A stretch of 64,000 nucleotides of DNA from Pseudomaricurvus alkylphenolicus (GTDB lineage Bacteria > Pseudomonadota > Gammaproteobacteria > Pseudomonadales > Cellvibrionaceae), in assembly GCF_011683955.1 (NCBI RefSeq), contig NZ_JAAQPI010000008.1, positions 309,777 to 373,776 of the forward strand, given 5' to 3'. The notes under the pieces were generated by a model. The model did not search any database and was not told where the DNA came from. It saw only the letters and a list, made by a program, of their open reading frames with translations. The position numbers and the translations under genes are program-made. Of this stretch, positions 29,001 through 38,518 are shown piece after piece; within the stretch, counting starts at the first letter, position 1; each line of letters opens with the position of its first letter.

Positions 29001-29710
29001 ACGACACGGTAACCAGAGGTATTACGGCGGCCTGGGAATACGAGGCCATGCCCGAAGGGTTTCAGATTCTGGATGTGGCGGCACTGCAAATGATCTACGG
29101 GGCAAACCAGGGCCATGCCGCAGGAGATGATAGTTACACCATCGGTTTTGCAGACCAAACCTTCAAGACAATCTGGGACGGCGGCGGTGAAGACCTGCTG
29201 GAGCTTTCTGCCAGCACCGGAGACAGCGAAATAGATCTGCGTCCCGGCACCTTGTCCTCTGTGGATGTCAGAACCATTGACGAGCAAATTGCTGCGGCGC
29301 TGGCGGATCTGGACGCACAGGGTGCACCCGACTACACCGACTTTGTCACCGAGGTCTATGAAGACGAAGCCGCCAATATATATACAGGCGAGAATAATCT
29401 GGCCATCGCATTTGGGGTGTGGATCGAAAACCTCAATGCCGGGGCGGGCAATGATCTGATCTATGACAATGCCGTGGATAACCGTATAAGCGCCGGTGCG
29501 GGTGACGATACCATAAGAGTCTTCGGCGGTGGCTTTGACTGGGTGGATGGCGGTGGCGGCACTGACCGAGTGGAGCTGGATGTCCACTCCAACTCAGTCA
29601 GTGTTGAGTCGCTTGATGACGGCTTTATCGTCCTTGGCCAGGACTTTGCCGTGGAACTGGTGGGTGTGGAGACCATAGGTTTCACCGATACAGACTTTCC
29701 GCTTGCCTGA
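26012..29710 (+). CDS. DUF4214-cadherin-M10 (serralysin-like) secreted metalloprotease
   Basis: 1232 residues. Order of parts: DUF4214 pair at 1-145, nearly identical to the giant protein; six cadherin-like repeats of about 94 residues starting near 147, 242, 335, 429, 523 and 618 (each with VxDPDxxDxH, a DxRFEV strand, and ending DVNExP); an Ig-like domain to about 800; then an M10 metallopeptidase domain. The zinc site HEIGHALGLKH is at residues 953-963 and the Met-turn TIMSY has Met983. RTX-like GAGND/GAGDD turns lie near 1145-1170 and the chain ends with a type I-like signal (FTDTDFPLA). It should be exported by the same ABC system and be active outside in the presence of calcium. With the DUF4214 head it may be held at the surface and process surface proteins. 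It has a good ribosome-binding site (GAGGCGAG). Confidence 0.9.
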   Translation: MSTIADTIQQLYIGLLGRAAAIPGLAYWTEEITSGILTIEQLRANIVNEQPEYLQGQGSMTRSDAVVALYQNLFEREPAPAGLEYWVNGGGSTVNFDQLVLALINGASEADSAVLAQKTEAAQSYTEQAGDSFTLEDAAQAIANVINDAPTQITLNKASVAENDLGAVVGELTVIDPDEEDQHTYQVNDERFEIVDGQLQLRSDLSLDFETQSSVQIEITVTDEEGLELTQLFDIEVTDVNESPFDLQVTDTVVLEKIAGAVVGDLFVSDPDIADSHQFSVDDDRFEVLNNQLRLKAGVFLNADTDEAIFTTITATDNGGLSTSAQFEIQVTAVNEAPTAIALTDLTFQENIVGAEVGEITVSDPDSGDNHAFSLSDERFEVVSGTLKLKSDQVIDFEQESEIPLTIEVTDTGGLQFQDQFQLTVTDVNEAPTAISLDNDDVDENSAAAIIGQIEISDVDAGDSHQISVSDERFEVQNNTLKLREGVALDHEAESSINLTLTAVDSGSLQLQQAFIIQVNDINENPTGIQLGGNTVEENSDAATVGSIDVIDPDAEDLHTYSVSDDRFEVVDGALKLKAGVSLDFESEPLIDISVTATDSGALSLERALELEVLNTNEAPTDIQVSNLTLNENDTAATIGSVSVSDPDANDTHTFLISDERFSILDGQVRLADGQSLDFEITPSVNIDITAIDEGGLALLRSFTVQVQNVNESPAFDDDSLALETEFNTAFQGLAAVTDVDSEALAFSIFQAADDGLVTIDGDGNFVYTPEDGFVGNDEFTLQVQDDEGLTDLLPISITVGDLRSAAEAFSRVEAGIDASTLPFDNGPDYSDLDSGIHWDSTNLTFAFNTSIPNFYFGEDIDLSQWTPLTTAARDAVRDIMLDLETFTALNLTETSSTNGDMNFNAISHEEGTDAFAYYPSGSQLGGDVFLNIEYTTTADYRQGGSPYSTAVHEIGHALGLKHSFDTPNPLDSALDNNDYTIMSYTESRNLVVNLDYDTVTRGITAAWEYEAMPEGFQILDVAALQMIYGANQGHAAGDDSYTIGFADQTFKTIWDGGGEDLLELSASTGDSEIDLRPGTLSSVDVRTIDEQIAAALADLDAQGAPDYTDFVTEVYEDEAANIYTGENNLAIAFGVWIENLNAGAGNDLIYDNAVDNRISAGAGDDTIRVFGGGFDWVDGGGGTDRVELDVHSNSVSVESLDDGFIVLGQDFAVELVGVETIGFTDTDFPLA

Positions 29711-30029
29711 TGGCCGCAGAGGCTGCAGTGGCGCGTCGTTTGCCGGGGTTACCCTTCGAATGCCGATTCGGGTACAATGTGCGCCACCGAATTTACATAG
29801 AAGCCAACTAATCTGTGCGCGGAGAAAACGTTTTCAGGCGCCACTGTGCGGTATACAACGGTTCAGATCTATACCATAGCCCTCAATGTCCATTCCCTCC
29901 AAGGCCCAATCCTCCCATTCATGGGATAAATAAGTCAGGCTCCGCTAGAGGCGGGGGTGGAAGATTTTGCCGGGCTGATGGATCAAGTATGATCCCACCT
30001 GCTCTGAATCCAGTGCGTTGTACCCGTAA
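29711..30029 (+). other. Intergenic region before the sulfotransferase operon
   Basis: About 320 nt with no supported gene. A TACAAT hexamer at 29773-29778 could be a -10 box, but no good -35 box stands at proper distance. No repeat or RNA structure stands out. Confidence 0.4.
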
Positions 30030-31388
30030 ATGAATAATGGAGTCGAATCGATACCTATGAAAAAAGGACTTACCGAACGGATACTGACGGTCAAAATAGA
30101 TGCCTGGGCCTTTATTCTGTTTTTCCTCCTGGGGATGGCGTTGACTGTGACCACAGCCTGGTTTGTCTGGTATAAATCCACGGGCGGTGAAAAAGGGGGG
30201 AGCCTGGGGGATATTGTGATGGGGATAGCGAAGGCGCCTGACCCTTTCATCAAGGTACTCCTCGCCGAGAAAAAGGTTGCCGAGATCATCCAGCCACAAA
30301 TCAAGGATTTTGACCAGTTTGCAGGATTAAAATCGCATCAGCAGGATGTTGTAGATGATGGCTTCTTGCTGATATCCGCCTATAGCGATGCTAACGGCGT
30401 CAGCTCGGTATTTCTTTATGATCTTGCCTCACAGAAGATAGTCCATGAATGGATACCGCCAATAGACGACTTATTGGCACAAACAACCTACAGAAGCGAG
30501 GAAAGCAAAAAGCATAACTTCAGATCACAACACCCGTTACTGCTCGACAATGGCGACGTGCTGATCACCAGTGGAGAGGGGCCGCTGCTTCAACTCAGCG
30601 CTTGCAACAAAATAGTATGGAGTGTGGATCGACATTTTCACCATTCTATCGAACGGGCTGACAGCGGAGAGCTTTATGTTCCTATCGTTTCTCAGGGGCT
30701 CAATGTTCCTTTTCCTCTCAGAAATGACGGGGTGGCAAAGGTGTCCGCGGATGGCCGGATTATCGATGAATGGTCTATTTATGAAATGCTGTCTCGCCAT
30801 GGGTATGAGGGGTTGCTCCTTGGCTTTGGACGCGCCGAGTGGGACCGTATGCACCTGAATGATATTGAACCCATTGCGACAGATGATGAGTTTACTAGGG
30901 CAGGTGATCTGATGCTCAGCATTCGCAACCTGTCAACGGTACTGCTGTATCGGCCATCGACCGACGAAGTCATTTGGGCAAAAACCGGGCCTTGGATCAA
31001 TCAGCATGATGTTGATTATCTGGGCAACGGCATCTTTACCATTTACGGCAATGACATGGTTCGCGCGCACGCGAAGGATGTGTCCTATCACGGATATAAC
31101 ACCATTTGGCAGTATGATCAAAAAACTGACGAAGTTTCTGCATTTCTTTCTCTTGAAGATGTGTCAATCAATACGATTACAGAAGGACGTCATCGGGTGC
31201 TGGGTGACGGAGATGTTATTGTGGAGGATACCAACGCTGGCCTGATTCACCGGGTAAACCAAAAAGGCCTGGTTTGGAGCTATGCACATGGTTTAGGCAA
31301 CGGCAAAATCGGTGCGCTGCATTGGAGTCGGTATCTAAAAAAATCCGAGTTAGACCTTAACTGGCTGGAGGAGCTTCAATGCCAATAG
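30030..31388 (+). CDS. Membrane-anchored arylsulfotransferase-like (ASST family) protein
   Basis: 452 residues. One transmembrane segment at about 24-47 (WAFILFFLLGMALTVTTAWFVW), then a large extracytoplasmic domain of beta-propeller type. Motifs typical of the arylsulfotransferase family are FHHSIERADSGELYVP, RAGDLMLSIRNLSTVLLYRP, WINQHDVDYLGNGIFTIYGN and a final HWSRYLKK. ASST enzymes move sulfate between phenolic compounds without PAPS; bacterial members of this membrane-anchored subgroup have no proven substrate. An ATG at 30057 (MKKGLTERIL) is an equally plausible start. The gene overlaps the next one by 10 nt. With the sulfotransferase downstream it suggests sulfation of surface material, but the function is inferred from family membership. 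Confidence 0.75.
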   Translation: MNNGVESIPMKKGLTERILTVKIDAWAFILFFLLGMALTVTTAWFVWYKSTGGEKGGSLGDIVMGIAKAPDPFIKVLLAEKKVAEIIQPQIKDFDQFAGLKSHQQDVVDDGFLLISAYSDANGVSSVFLYDLASQKIVHEWIPPIDDLLAQTTYRSEESKKHNFRSQHPLLLDNGDVLITSGEGPLLQLSACNKIVWSVDRHFHHSIERADSGELYVPIVSQGLNVPFPLRNDGVAKVSADGRIIDEWSIYEMLSRHGYEGLLLGFGRAEWDRMHLNDIEPIATDDEFTRAGDLMLSIRNLSTVLLYRPSTDEVIWAKTGPWINQHDVDYLGNGIFTIYGNDMVRAHAKDVSYHGYNTIWQYDQKTDEVSAFLSLEDVSINTITEGRHRVLGDGDVIVEDTNAGLIHRVNQKGLVWSYAHGLGNGKIGALHWSRYLKKSELDLNWLEELQCQ

Positions 31389-31693
31389 TGATGAACAATA
31401 GACTGGGCAGGAATTGTGGCGTCGCGGTTGCGCTCGCTTTGCTGGCTTTGCCGGCTCACGCCTATCTGGGCCCTGGAATGGGTATTGGTGCCTTCGGGGT
31501 TTTTCTTGGCATTATCGTCTCATTTCTGGTCGCTGTTTTCTCGTTGATCTGGTTCCCGATTAAACGCCGCATTCGTGCAAAAAAAATGAAGGCAAGTGCT
31601 GAAGCGCAGACCGAAACCGAGGCGCCAGACAACGCCTGTCATCAGGGCCACGAAGCCGCCGACAATAGCTTACAGGCAAGAGATATCAAGTGA
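31379..31693 (+). CDS. Small exported membrane protein (AYLGPGMG type)
   Basis: 104 residues: a hydrophobic N-terminal signal segment ending ALPAHAYLGPGMG, a second hydrophobic segment (GIIVSFLVAVFSLIWF), then a basic stretch (KRRIRAKKMK) and an acidic polar tail. It has a strong ribosome-binding site, GGAGGAG, inside the end of the preceding gene. The last codons overlap the sulfotransferase start (GTGA). Genes this tightly packed between an ASST-like and a sulfotransferase gene probably encode an accessory membrane subunit. Function unknown. Confidence 0.75.
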   Translation: MPIVMNNRLGRNCGVAVALALLALPAHAYLGPGMGIGAFGVFLGIIVSFLVAVFSLIWFPIKRRIRAKKMKASAEAQTETEAPDNACHQGHEAADNSLQARDIK

Positions 31694-33105
31694 CGCTGGC
31701 TGTTCTTGCAGTGGCAACTGTTGTGGGAGTGTTCCTGTTCAGCTGCACAAAGTACCGCCTTTACACCACCAACATCATTACTGGGGCCAGGAAATCTGCC
31801 CGGCTGGTGGTCAATGGGGCGATCAGTGATCACTGGAAAGAGCGAGTGCTGCCACAGTACTCACTGATCATCTTCTCAAACAGCCTAAAACTATTTGTTT
31901 CTCTGGCGACGTTATTTGTCCCCTTTGCATTGTTTTGCCTTGCGTTCCAATCAGAAGAATTCGATCTGGCAGGTGATGCCGCCTCCTTACCGGGCGTACT
32001 GATTTCCACATTCTCAGCCTGCCTGTGCCTGCTTGTTATTTCACGGGCAAAGGTGGCTGATAAGTCGGGTTATAATGTCTGGGACCGACTTCTACACCGC
32101 CTGGTGCTTTCCAACAACACCGTTGGTGAAGCCTTCTTCGACATCGAACTTGGCAGAACGTCGACCTCTGAGGCAGATATCCGCAAGGCCAAGCATGTCT
32201 TCGTTGCCGGATTGGCCCGCAGCGGCACGACGATATTAATGCGATCTCTCTATGAATCGAGGCAGTTTTCGTCATTGACCTACACTGATATGCCCTTTGT
32301 GCTTGCTCCCAATCTTTGGAGATCGCTTCGTGGCACATCCAGGCAGGGAGCAATGCAAGAGCGCTCTCTTCAGGATGGCATCAGGGTCAATTTTGAGTCT
32401 CCGGAGGCGCTGGAGGAGGTTTTCTGGCGAACCTTTGATGGCGAAAGCTATATCAAACCCGACAAGATGGTAAGACACCCAGTTGCGTCTTCATTGATCG
32501 AAAAATACACTGCCTACATTGGGGCGATTACAAAGAACTACGGGAAGGATAGATACCTCACCAAGAACAACAACAACCTGCTGCGGCTCGAACCACTGTT
32601 GAGCAACTTTGAGAATTCTATTTTTCTCGTTCCCTATCGACACCCATTGCAACAAGCCAACTCACTTCTTCGAACCCATGACTTGATGACAAAGGAGCAA
32701 GGTGAAGACCCGTTTTTCAGAAAGTACATGAGCTGGCTGGCTCATCACGAATTTGGCTTGGACAAAAAGAGGATGTTGCTGGAGGGTAATGTACCGGAAT
32801 ACGAAGCCCCGGTTTTACTGGAATTCTGGTTGGAAGAATGGGTGTCGGTGTATGGGGCCATTGTCACCCTGGCGAGTCAAAATGATCGCGTGGTACCGAT
32901 TGGTTATGAGCTGTTGTGTGACAATACCGAGGCCTTGTGGCCCAAGATTGCGAAAAAGACGGATACCGGTTTCAGGGGTATTCCCGACATGATCAAGTCT
33001 CACAAAGACGTAGACTATAAGGGCGATGACGAAATCCTGTCGAAGGCCACAGAGACATACCATAAACTCAATGAGCTTTGCGCCAGGAACCTCAACGGCG
33101 AATGA
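31690..33105 (+). CDS. Membrane-associated PAPS-dependent sulfotransferase
   Basis: 471 residues. N-terminal hydrophobic segments (about 1-20, 60-85 and 100-118) precede a sulfotransferase domain starting with the 5'-phosphosulfate loop KHVFVAGLARSGTTILMRSL at about residues 175-194. The 3'-phosphate-binding region is probably FLVPYRHPLQQANSLLR. PAPS-dependent enzymes of this family sulfate carbohydrates or tyrosines. The fused N-terminal membrane part is unusual for soluble bacterial sulfotransferases and places the enzyme at the inner membrane next to the ASST-like protein. GTG start with 4-nt overlap to the small membrane protein gene. Acceptor unknown; the surface glycan or secreted protein of this locus is a sensible candidate. 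Confidence 0.83.
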   Translation: MTLAVLAVATVVGVFLFSCTKYRLYTTNIITGARKSARLVVNGAISDHWKERVLPQYSLIIFSNSLKLFVSLATLFVPFALFCLAFQSEEFDLAGDAASLPGVLISTFSACLCLLVISRAKVADKSGYNVWDRLLHRLVLSNNTVGEAFFDIELGRTSTSEADIRKAKHVFVAGLARSGTTILMRSLYESRQFSSLTYTDMPFVLAPNLWRSLRGTSRQGAMQERSLQDGIRVNFESPEALEEVFWRTFDGESYIKPDKMVRHPVASSLIEKYTAYIGAITKNYGKDRYLTKNNNNLLRLEPLLSNFENSIFLVPYRHPLQQANSLLRTHDLMTKEQGEDPFFRKYMSWLAHHEFGLDKKRMLLEGNVPEYEAPVLLEFWLEEWVSVYGAIVTLASQNDRVVPIGYELLCDNTEALWPKIAKKTDTGFRGIPDMIKSHKDVDYKGDDEILSKATETYHKLNELCARNLNGE

Positions 33106-33233
33106 GATAACGTCATCGACTTGCCTCTGCAGTCCAGACAAAACACTGAGTTGAGCCCAAATCCAATGCAGTGTTAGACTGCCTCACTTCATTCAATAAC
33201 AATGGCTCTTCAGGCCATTCCCAAGGAACCCCA

Positions 33234-33446
33234 ATGAGCAACGAAAACCCCGCCACTGTGAACATCGACGGCAAAGAATTCAAAGTTGACGACCTCAGCG
33301 ACAATGCCAAGGCGCTTATTCAGAACATCAGCTTTGGTCAGGCTGAAGTCCGCCGCCTGCAGGGGCAGTTGGCTCTGGCCCAAACCGGCCTGCGCACTTA
33401 CCAGCAAGCCCTGGCCAAAGAACTGCCAGCTGAAGAAAAAGCCTGA
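33234..33446 (+). CDS. Small DUF6447-like protein
   Basis: 70 residues. IDGKEFKVDDLSDNAKALI followed by an amphipathic helix (SFGQAEVRRLQGQLALAQTGL) and ending near LPAEEKA matches the small DUF6447-type proteins often found near SapC and surface-glycan genes. Start chosen at MSNEN because AAGGAA stands before it; the longer frame starting at 33171 lacks support. Cytoplasmic, no known function. Confidence 0.7.
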   Translation: MSNENPATVNIDGKEFKVDDLSDNAKALIQNISFGQAEVRRLQGQLALAQTGLRTYQQALAKELPAEEKA

Positions 33447-33550
33447 TCAATTATTGATCGCTTTCCGTGGCGGCTCCCGGTTTTTGAGTCGCACGGAACT
33501 CGGAGGCCGACACGGCTGGACAATGAGCGGTATAGTTGTACGGTAAAAAG

Positions 33551-34201
33551 ATGAGCAACAAAAAGCACGAAGACCCCAGTCAATCCGACTCGTCTGAGAC
33601 CTCACCTAACAGTGATGGCAAGAACAGTGCAGCCGATTCCAGCAACCAGATTACCTTGCTGGAAAAGCTCACAGTCACCTATTCAAGTCGAGAAGATCGG
33701 CTTTGCATGTCCGCTGCTACCCATGGCGGAGACACCTACGTCTTCTGGTTAACCCAGCGCTTTGGCCGCGTACTTTTACCACGCCTGATCGAGTGGGTGG
33801 AGAACCAGGGTGAAGGCCTCCTGCAGCCCAACCTCAATGAGCGATCCAGCCAGCGGGCTTCCCTGGGGCCGATCAATGCCAAGCAGGCGGCAAAGCAGCA
33901 GGCCCAGGCACAGATGCAACAGCGTCCTTCGCAACCCGTGCAGCCCGCCAAAGATTCCCTGGAGCAATTGCTCCACTCTGTGGATTTAAAGCAGCTCAAG
34001 CAGCATTTGTTGTTGATTATTCCTCTTAAGGAATCCGGCAATAAAGTTGGGGTGCAATTTTCCCAAACGGCTCTGTCCCAGTGGCTCGGTATTGTCTACA
34101 GAGCCTATGTGGAGGCTCAATGGCCCCTGGAAATCTGGCCGGAATGGTTCTCCCTGGCCCAGGAAAAACCTTCAGAACTGCTCGACGCCAAACTGCATTA
34201 A
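33551..34201 (+). CDS. Hypothetical protein
   Basis: 216 residues, no family recognised. The first 45 residues are polar and Ser/Asp-rich, then comes a folded-looking part (LTVTYSSREDRLCMSAATHGGDTYVFWLTQRFGRVLLPRLIEW), a Gln-rich stretch (KQAAKQQAQAQMQQRPSQP) and a C-terminal part with LLLIIPLKESGNKVGVQF. No signal peptide or membrane segment. It starts with ATG at 33551; a start 15 nt upstream is possible. It follows the DUF6447-like gene by about 100 nt and probably belongs to the same S-layer/SapC-type neighbourhood. Confidence 0.65.
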   Translation: MSNKKHEDPSQSDSSETSPNSDGKNSAADSSNQITLLEKLTVTYSSREDRLCMSAATHGGDTYVFWLTQRFGRVLLPRLIEWVENQGEGLLQPNLNERSSQRASLGPINAKQAAKQQAQAQMQQRPSQPVQPAKDSLEQLLHSVDLKQLKQHLLLIIPLKESGNKVGVQFSQTALSQWLGIVYRAYVEAQWPLEIWPEWFSLAQEKPSELLDAKLH

Positions 34202-34363
34202 TCCCATTTTCTCATGCAGCCTTATCCCATTGTGTGGGATGGTTTGATATATCAACCTGTTGGCCTGTGGAGGCTGCGTGCTGCGTCTCGATTTCTGTAC
34301 TCACCAGATACAAACCGAAACAATTTAACGGTCTGCAAGCTATTGATATTTAATAAATTTTAG

Positions 34364-35482
<1,119 letters not shown>

Positions 35483-35509
35483 CCAAGTGCCTGCAAGGAA
35501 GGCTTAAAC

Positions 35510-36466
35510 ATGTATAAGGGCATATTGGTCACGGGTGCTTTTGGATTTGTGGGCTCCACACTGGTGCCCGCATTAAGGCAAGCATTTCCGCATGCCAGAG
35601 TGACGGCACTGGGGCATGAGCAGGAGTCGCCGGCGGCTTGTGATTCTGTGGTATGCGACATAACCGATGGCGACGCGGTCAGGCGATTAATTCAGAGTGT
35701 TGAGCCCGATTGTGTGATTAATCTGGCGGCGATTTCTCATATCCCCACCTCCTTTGATCAACCGCAACTGACCTGGCGGGTTAACTTGAATGGCACTCTC
35801 AATCTGCTGCAGACGCTGACTGAGTTAAATCTTCCAGTGACATTCTTGCAGGTGGGTTCCGCCGACAGCTACGGGCGCAGTTTTGTGGGTGGAGAACCCT
35901 TGGATGAAATGGCGCCTTTTCAGCCTTTGAACCCTTACGCGGCCAGTAAGGCCGCTGCCGATATTGCCGCCTTCTCTTACGTGGGGCGGGGCAAACTGAA
36001 GGTGATCCGGGCGCGACCTTTTAATCACACCGCTGCAGGCCAAAGTAATCAGTTTGTTGTCTCCGCTTTTGCGGAACAGATTGCGCGGATTGAGGCCGGT
36101 CTGCAGGAGCCCGTTGTCCAGGTGGGTAACCTGGATGCCAAACGCTGTTTCCTGCATCTGGATGATGTCGTGCAGGCCTATGTGGCACTGTTACGCCATG
36201 CCGAGAAGATTGAGTCAGGAGATGCTTTTAATATTGTCGCCTCTGAACCCGTCACCATTGCATTTGTATTGGAATCCTTGATCAGGCTCAGTTCGAAGTC
36301 GATTCAAGTACAGCAGGATCCCGATCGAATGCGTCCTACGGATATTCCCGTGGCGATGGGAACGGCTCAGCACCTTCAAGCGGTTACCGGATGGCGTGCC
36401 GAGCACGATCTGAACGATATCCTGGTCGATGTATTGTCCGCCTGGCGCAAACATTATTCCGTTTAG
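35510..36466 (+). CDS. rmd: GDP-6-deoxy-D-lyxo-4-hexulose reductase (GDP-D-rhamnose synthesis)
   Basis: 318 residues, SDR fold. Nucleotide loop ILVTGAFGFVGSTLVPAL, INLAAISHIPTSFDQP, catalytic GSADSYG and the NPYAASKAAAD tyrosine-lysine pair, then RPFNHTAAGQ as in Rmd-type reductases. With Gmd it would supply GDP-D-rhamnose. A GDP-fucose or GDP-talose route is less likely because the sequence resembles Rmd rather than the epimerase/reductase WcaG. It sits 27 nt after gmd in the same operon. Confidence 0.82.
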   Translation: MYKGILVTGAFGFVGSTLVPALRQAFPHARVTALGHEQESPAACDSVVCDITDGDAVRRLIQSVEPDCVINLAAISHIPTSFDQPQLTWRVNLNGTLNLLQTLTELNLPVTFLQVGSADSYGRSFVGGEPLDEMAPFQPLNPYAASKAAADIAAFSYVGRGKLKVIRARPFNHTAAGQSNQFVVSAFAEQIARIEAGLQEPVVQVGNLDAKRCFLHLDDVVQAYVALLRHAEKIESGDAFNIVASEPVTIAFVLESLIRLSSKSIQVQQDPDRMRPTDIPVAMGTAQHLQAVTGWRAEHDLNDILVDVLSAWRKHYSV

Positions 36467-36522
36467 AACTGATGTCTGAACATTCTGAGTCTTCTATCCG
36501 GGTCAAAAAATAGGACCGATTC

Positions 36523-37302
36523 TTGAGAAATGTCGCCGTACTCTTGACCTTTACCCGTCAGGACCTGATTGATCGCTACTCCGGCTCCGTGCTGGGGGGA
36601 GCCTGGTCGCTGTTGATGCCGCTGGTCAATATTCTGATTTTCACGCTGGTGTTTTCCGAGATCATGGGCGCCCGTTTAAGCATGGCGGGTATGCAGCAAA
36701 GCGAGTACAACTACAGCCTTTATTTGGTATCGGCGATGCTGGCCTGGAACTGTTTTTCCGCCACGGTGACTCGCACTACCACCATCTTTCAGGATAAAGC
36801 CGGCATTATCGCCAAGGTCAGTATCAGCTTGCGTACATTGCCGCTCTATCTGCTGCTGTCGGAAAGCACTATTTACGTTATTTCCATGGTGTTCTTTCTG
36901 GGGTTTATTGTGCTGATTGATTTCCCGCTCAGCTGGAGTTTGCTGGCTCTGCCGGTGGTGTTTGTCATACAGCAGGTGATTGCCTATGGGTTGGGCCTGA
37001 TCTTTGCCACCTTTTCGGTTTTTCTGCGCGACATCCGCGAGCTGGTGGATATTGTCTTCAAGGTCTGGTTTTGGTTGACCCCCATCGTCTACGTCGCCGA
37101 TATTATTCCCGACCATTGGGCCGGTGTGCTGGCCTATAACCCGGTCACACCTTTCGTGGATGCCTATCGTGACATGGTATTGCTGCATCAGCTGCCCAGT
37201 CTGCAATTTCTTGTCGTCACGACAACGGTCGCCGGTGTTACATTGGCGCTGGCTCTGTTCATTACCCAACGTTTGCAGCAGGATATCCGGGACTTTATCT
37301 GA
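36523..37302 (+). CDS. wzm: O-polysaccharide ABC exporter, permease
   Basis: 259 residues, six hydrophobic segments, with the N-terminal LLTFTRQDLIDRYSGSVLGGAWSLLMPL typical of ABC-2 type polysaccharide permeases (Wzm/KpsM). WFWLTPIVYVADIIP precedes the last two spans. It forms the inner-membrane channel for lipid-linked O-polysaccharide with the ATPase encoded 2 nt downstream. The start is TTG. Its presence shows that the polymer is completed in the cytoplasm and exported whole. Confidence 0.92.
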   Translation: MRNVAVLLTFTRQDLIDRYSGSVLGGAWSLLMPLVNILIFTLVFSEIMGARLSMAGMQQSEYNYSLYLVSAMLAWNCFSATVTRTTTIFQDKAGIIAKVSISLRTLPLYLLLSESTIYVISMVFFLGFIVLIDFPLSWSLLALPVVFVIQQVIAYGLGLIFATFSVFLRDIRELVDIVFKVWFWLTPIVYVADIIPDHWAGVLAYNPVTPFVDAYRDMVLLHQLPSLQFLVVTTTVAGVTLALALFITQRLQQDIRDFI

Positions 37303-37304
37303 TC

Positions 37305-38501
37305 ATGATCCAGGTCGAGCAACTGACAAAGAGCTTTAAGCTCTACCCACAGCCCTCGGATCGTATTAAAGAGCTGTTTCTGCGACGTCCGTTTCACACG
37401 CGGCATCGCGTACTCAACGACATCAGTTTTACCGTCGCCGATGGCGAAGCGCTGGGTATTCTGGGTCGTAATGGCGCGGGAAAATCCACCTTGCTGAAGT
37501 TGCTTACCGGTGTGCTGGTGCCCGATAGTGGTCAGGTCGCCTTAAGCGGTAAAGTCACCGCATTGTTGGAGCTGGGAACCGGGTTCGATATGAACCAGAC
37601 CGGTCTGCAAAACATTGTCATCAACGGCCTGCTGATTGGCATGACGCCTGCCGAAATCGAAGCGGTTCGTGATCAGGTCATCGAGTTTTCAGAACTCGGC
37701 AGTTATATCCATGAACCGCTACGGACGTATTCTTCTGGAATGGTTATGCGCCTGGCTTTCGCTATTGCGATCCACGCTAATCCTGACGTCTTTATCATCG
37801 ATGAGGCGCTCTCTGTCGGTGACGGTCATTTTCAGCAAAAATGCATGCGTCGCATTCGCCAGTTTCGGGCTGGCGGTGGCTCAATTCTGTTCGTGTCCCA
37901 CGACTTGAATGCGGTCAAGATGTTATGTGATCGAGCTATTGTTCTCGACCAGGGCAATCTGGTGGTGGATGACGAGCCAGAGGTGGCGGTCAATGCCTAC
38001 AACCAGATTCTCGGTGCAGGCGATGATCTCGACGATACCAGTGAAACCCGTGATAAGGGCTATGGCAGCTTCGAGGCAAAAATTGAAGCAGTCGAGCTGA
38101 TCGGACAAGACTCCCGTGCTGACATTGTGACCAGTGGCGAAACGGCAACATTGTCTGTCCATATGCAAGGACACCAAGATGTTGGCGAAATGACTCTGGG
38201 CATAATGATCCGTGATCGCTTTGGTCAAGACATCTTCGGTACCAATACCCATCATATGGGGCAGTCTCTCGCCATCGAACAGGGCGAGAACAAGCGATTT
38301 GACTTTCACTTTCCGATGCATCTTGCTCCTGGTAAATATACCGTCACTGTGGCGGCCCACGAGGGGATGGACCATACCCGTCACTGCTATCACTGGTGGG
38401 ACAATGCCGTCAGCTTCGAGGTGGCGGGGATTCGCGGTGCGCCCTTTGGCGGGGTGTGCAACCTTCAGCCGACTTTCACCGAAACCTGCGCCCAGGACTA
38501 A
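37305..38501 (+). CDS. wzt: O-polysaccharide ABC exporter, ATPase with C-terminal glycan-binding domain
   Basis: 398 residues. The ATPase part (about 1-235) has Walker A GRNGAGKST, signature TYSSGMVMRLAFAIA, Walker B DVFIIDEALSVGD and switch FVSHDLNAV. Residues about 245-398 form the beta-sandwich domain of long Wzt proteins (LGIMIRDRFGQDIFGTNTHHMG), which in E. coli O9a recognises the methylated end of the O-chain. The next gene encodes a methyltransferase, consistent with cap recognition. Confidence 0.92.
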   Translation: MIQVEQLTKSFKLYPQPSDRIKELFLRRPFHTRHRVLNDISFTVADGEALGILGRNGAGKSTLLKLLTGVLVPDSGQVALSGKVTALLELGTGFDMNQTGLQNIVINGLLIGMTPAEIEAVRDQVIEFSELGSYIHEPLRTYSSGMVMRLAFAIAIHANPDVFIIDEALSVGDGHFQQKCMRRIRQFRAGGGSILFVSHDLNAVKMLCDRAIVLDQGNLVVDDEPEVAVNAYNQILGAGDDLDDTSETRDKGYGSFEAKIEAVELIGQDSRADIVTSGETATLSVHMQGHQDVGEMTLGIMIRDRFGQDIFGTNTHHMGQSLAIEQGENKRFDFHFPMHLAPGKYTVTVAAHEGMDHTRHCYHWWDNAVSFEVAGIRGAPFGGVCNLQPTFTETCAQD

Positions 38502-38518
38502 CCACAAGGTAAGACGCT

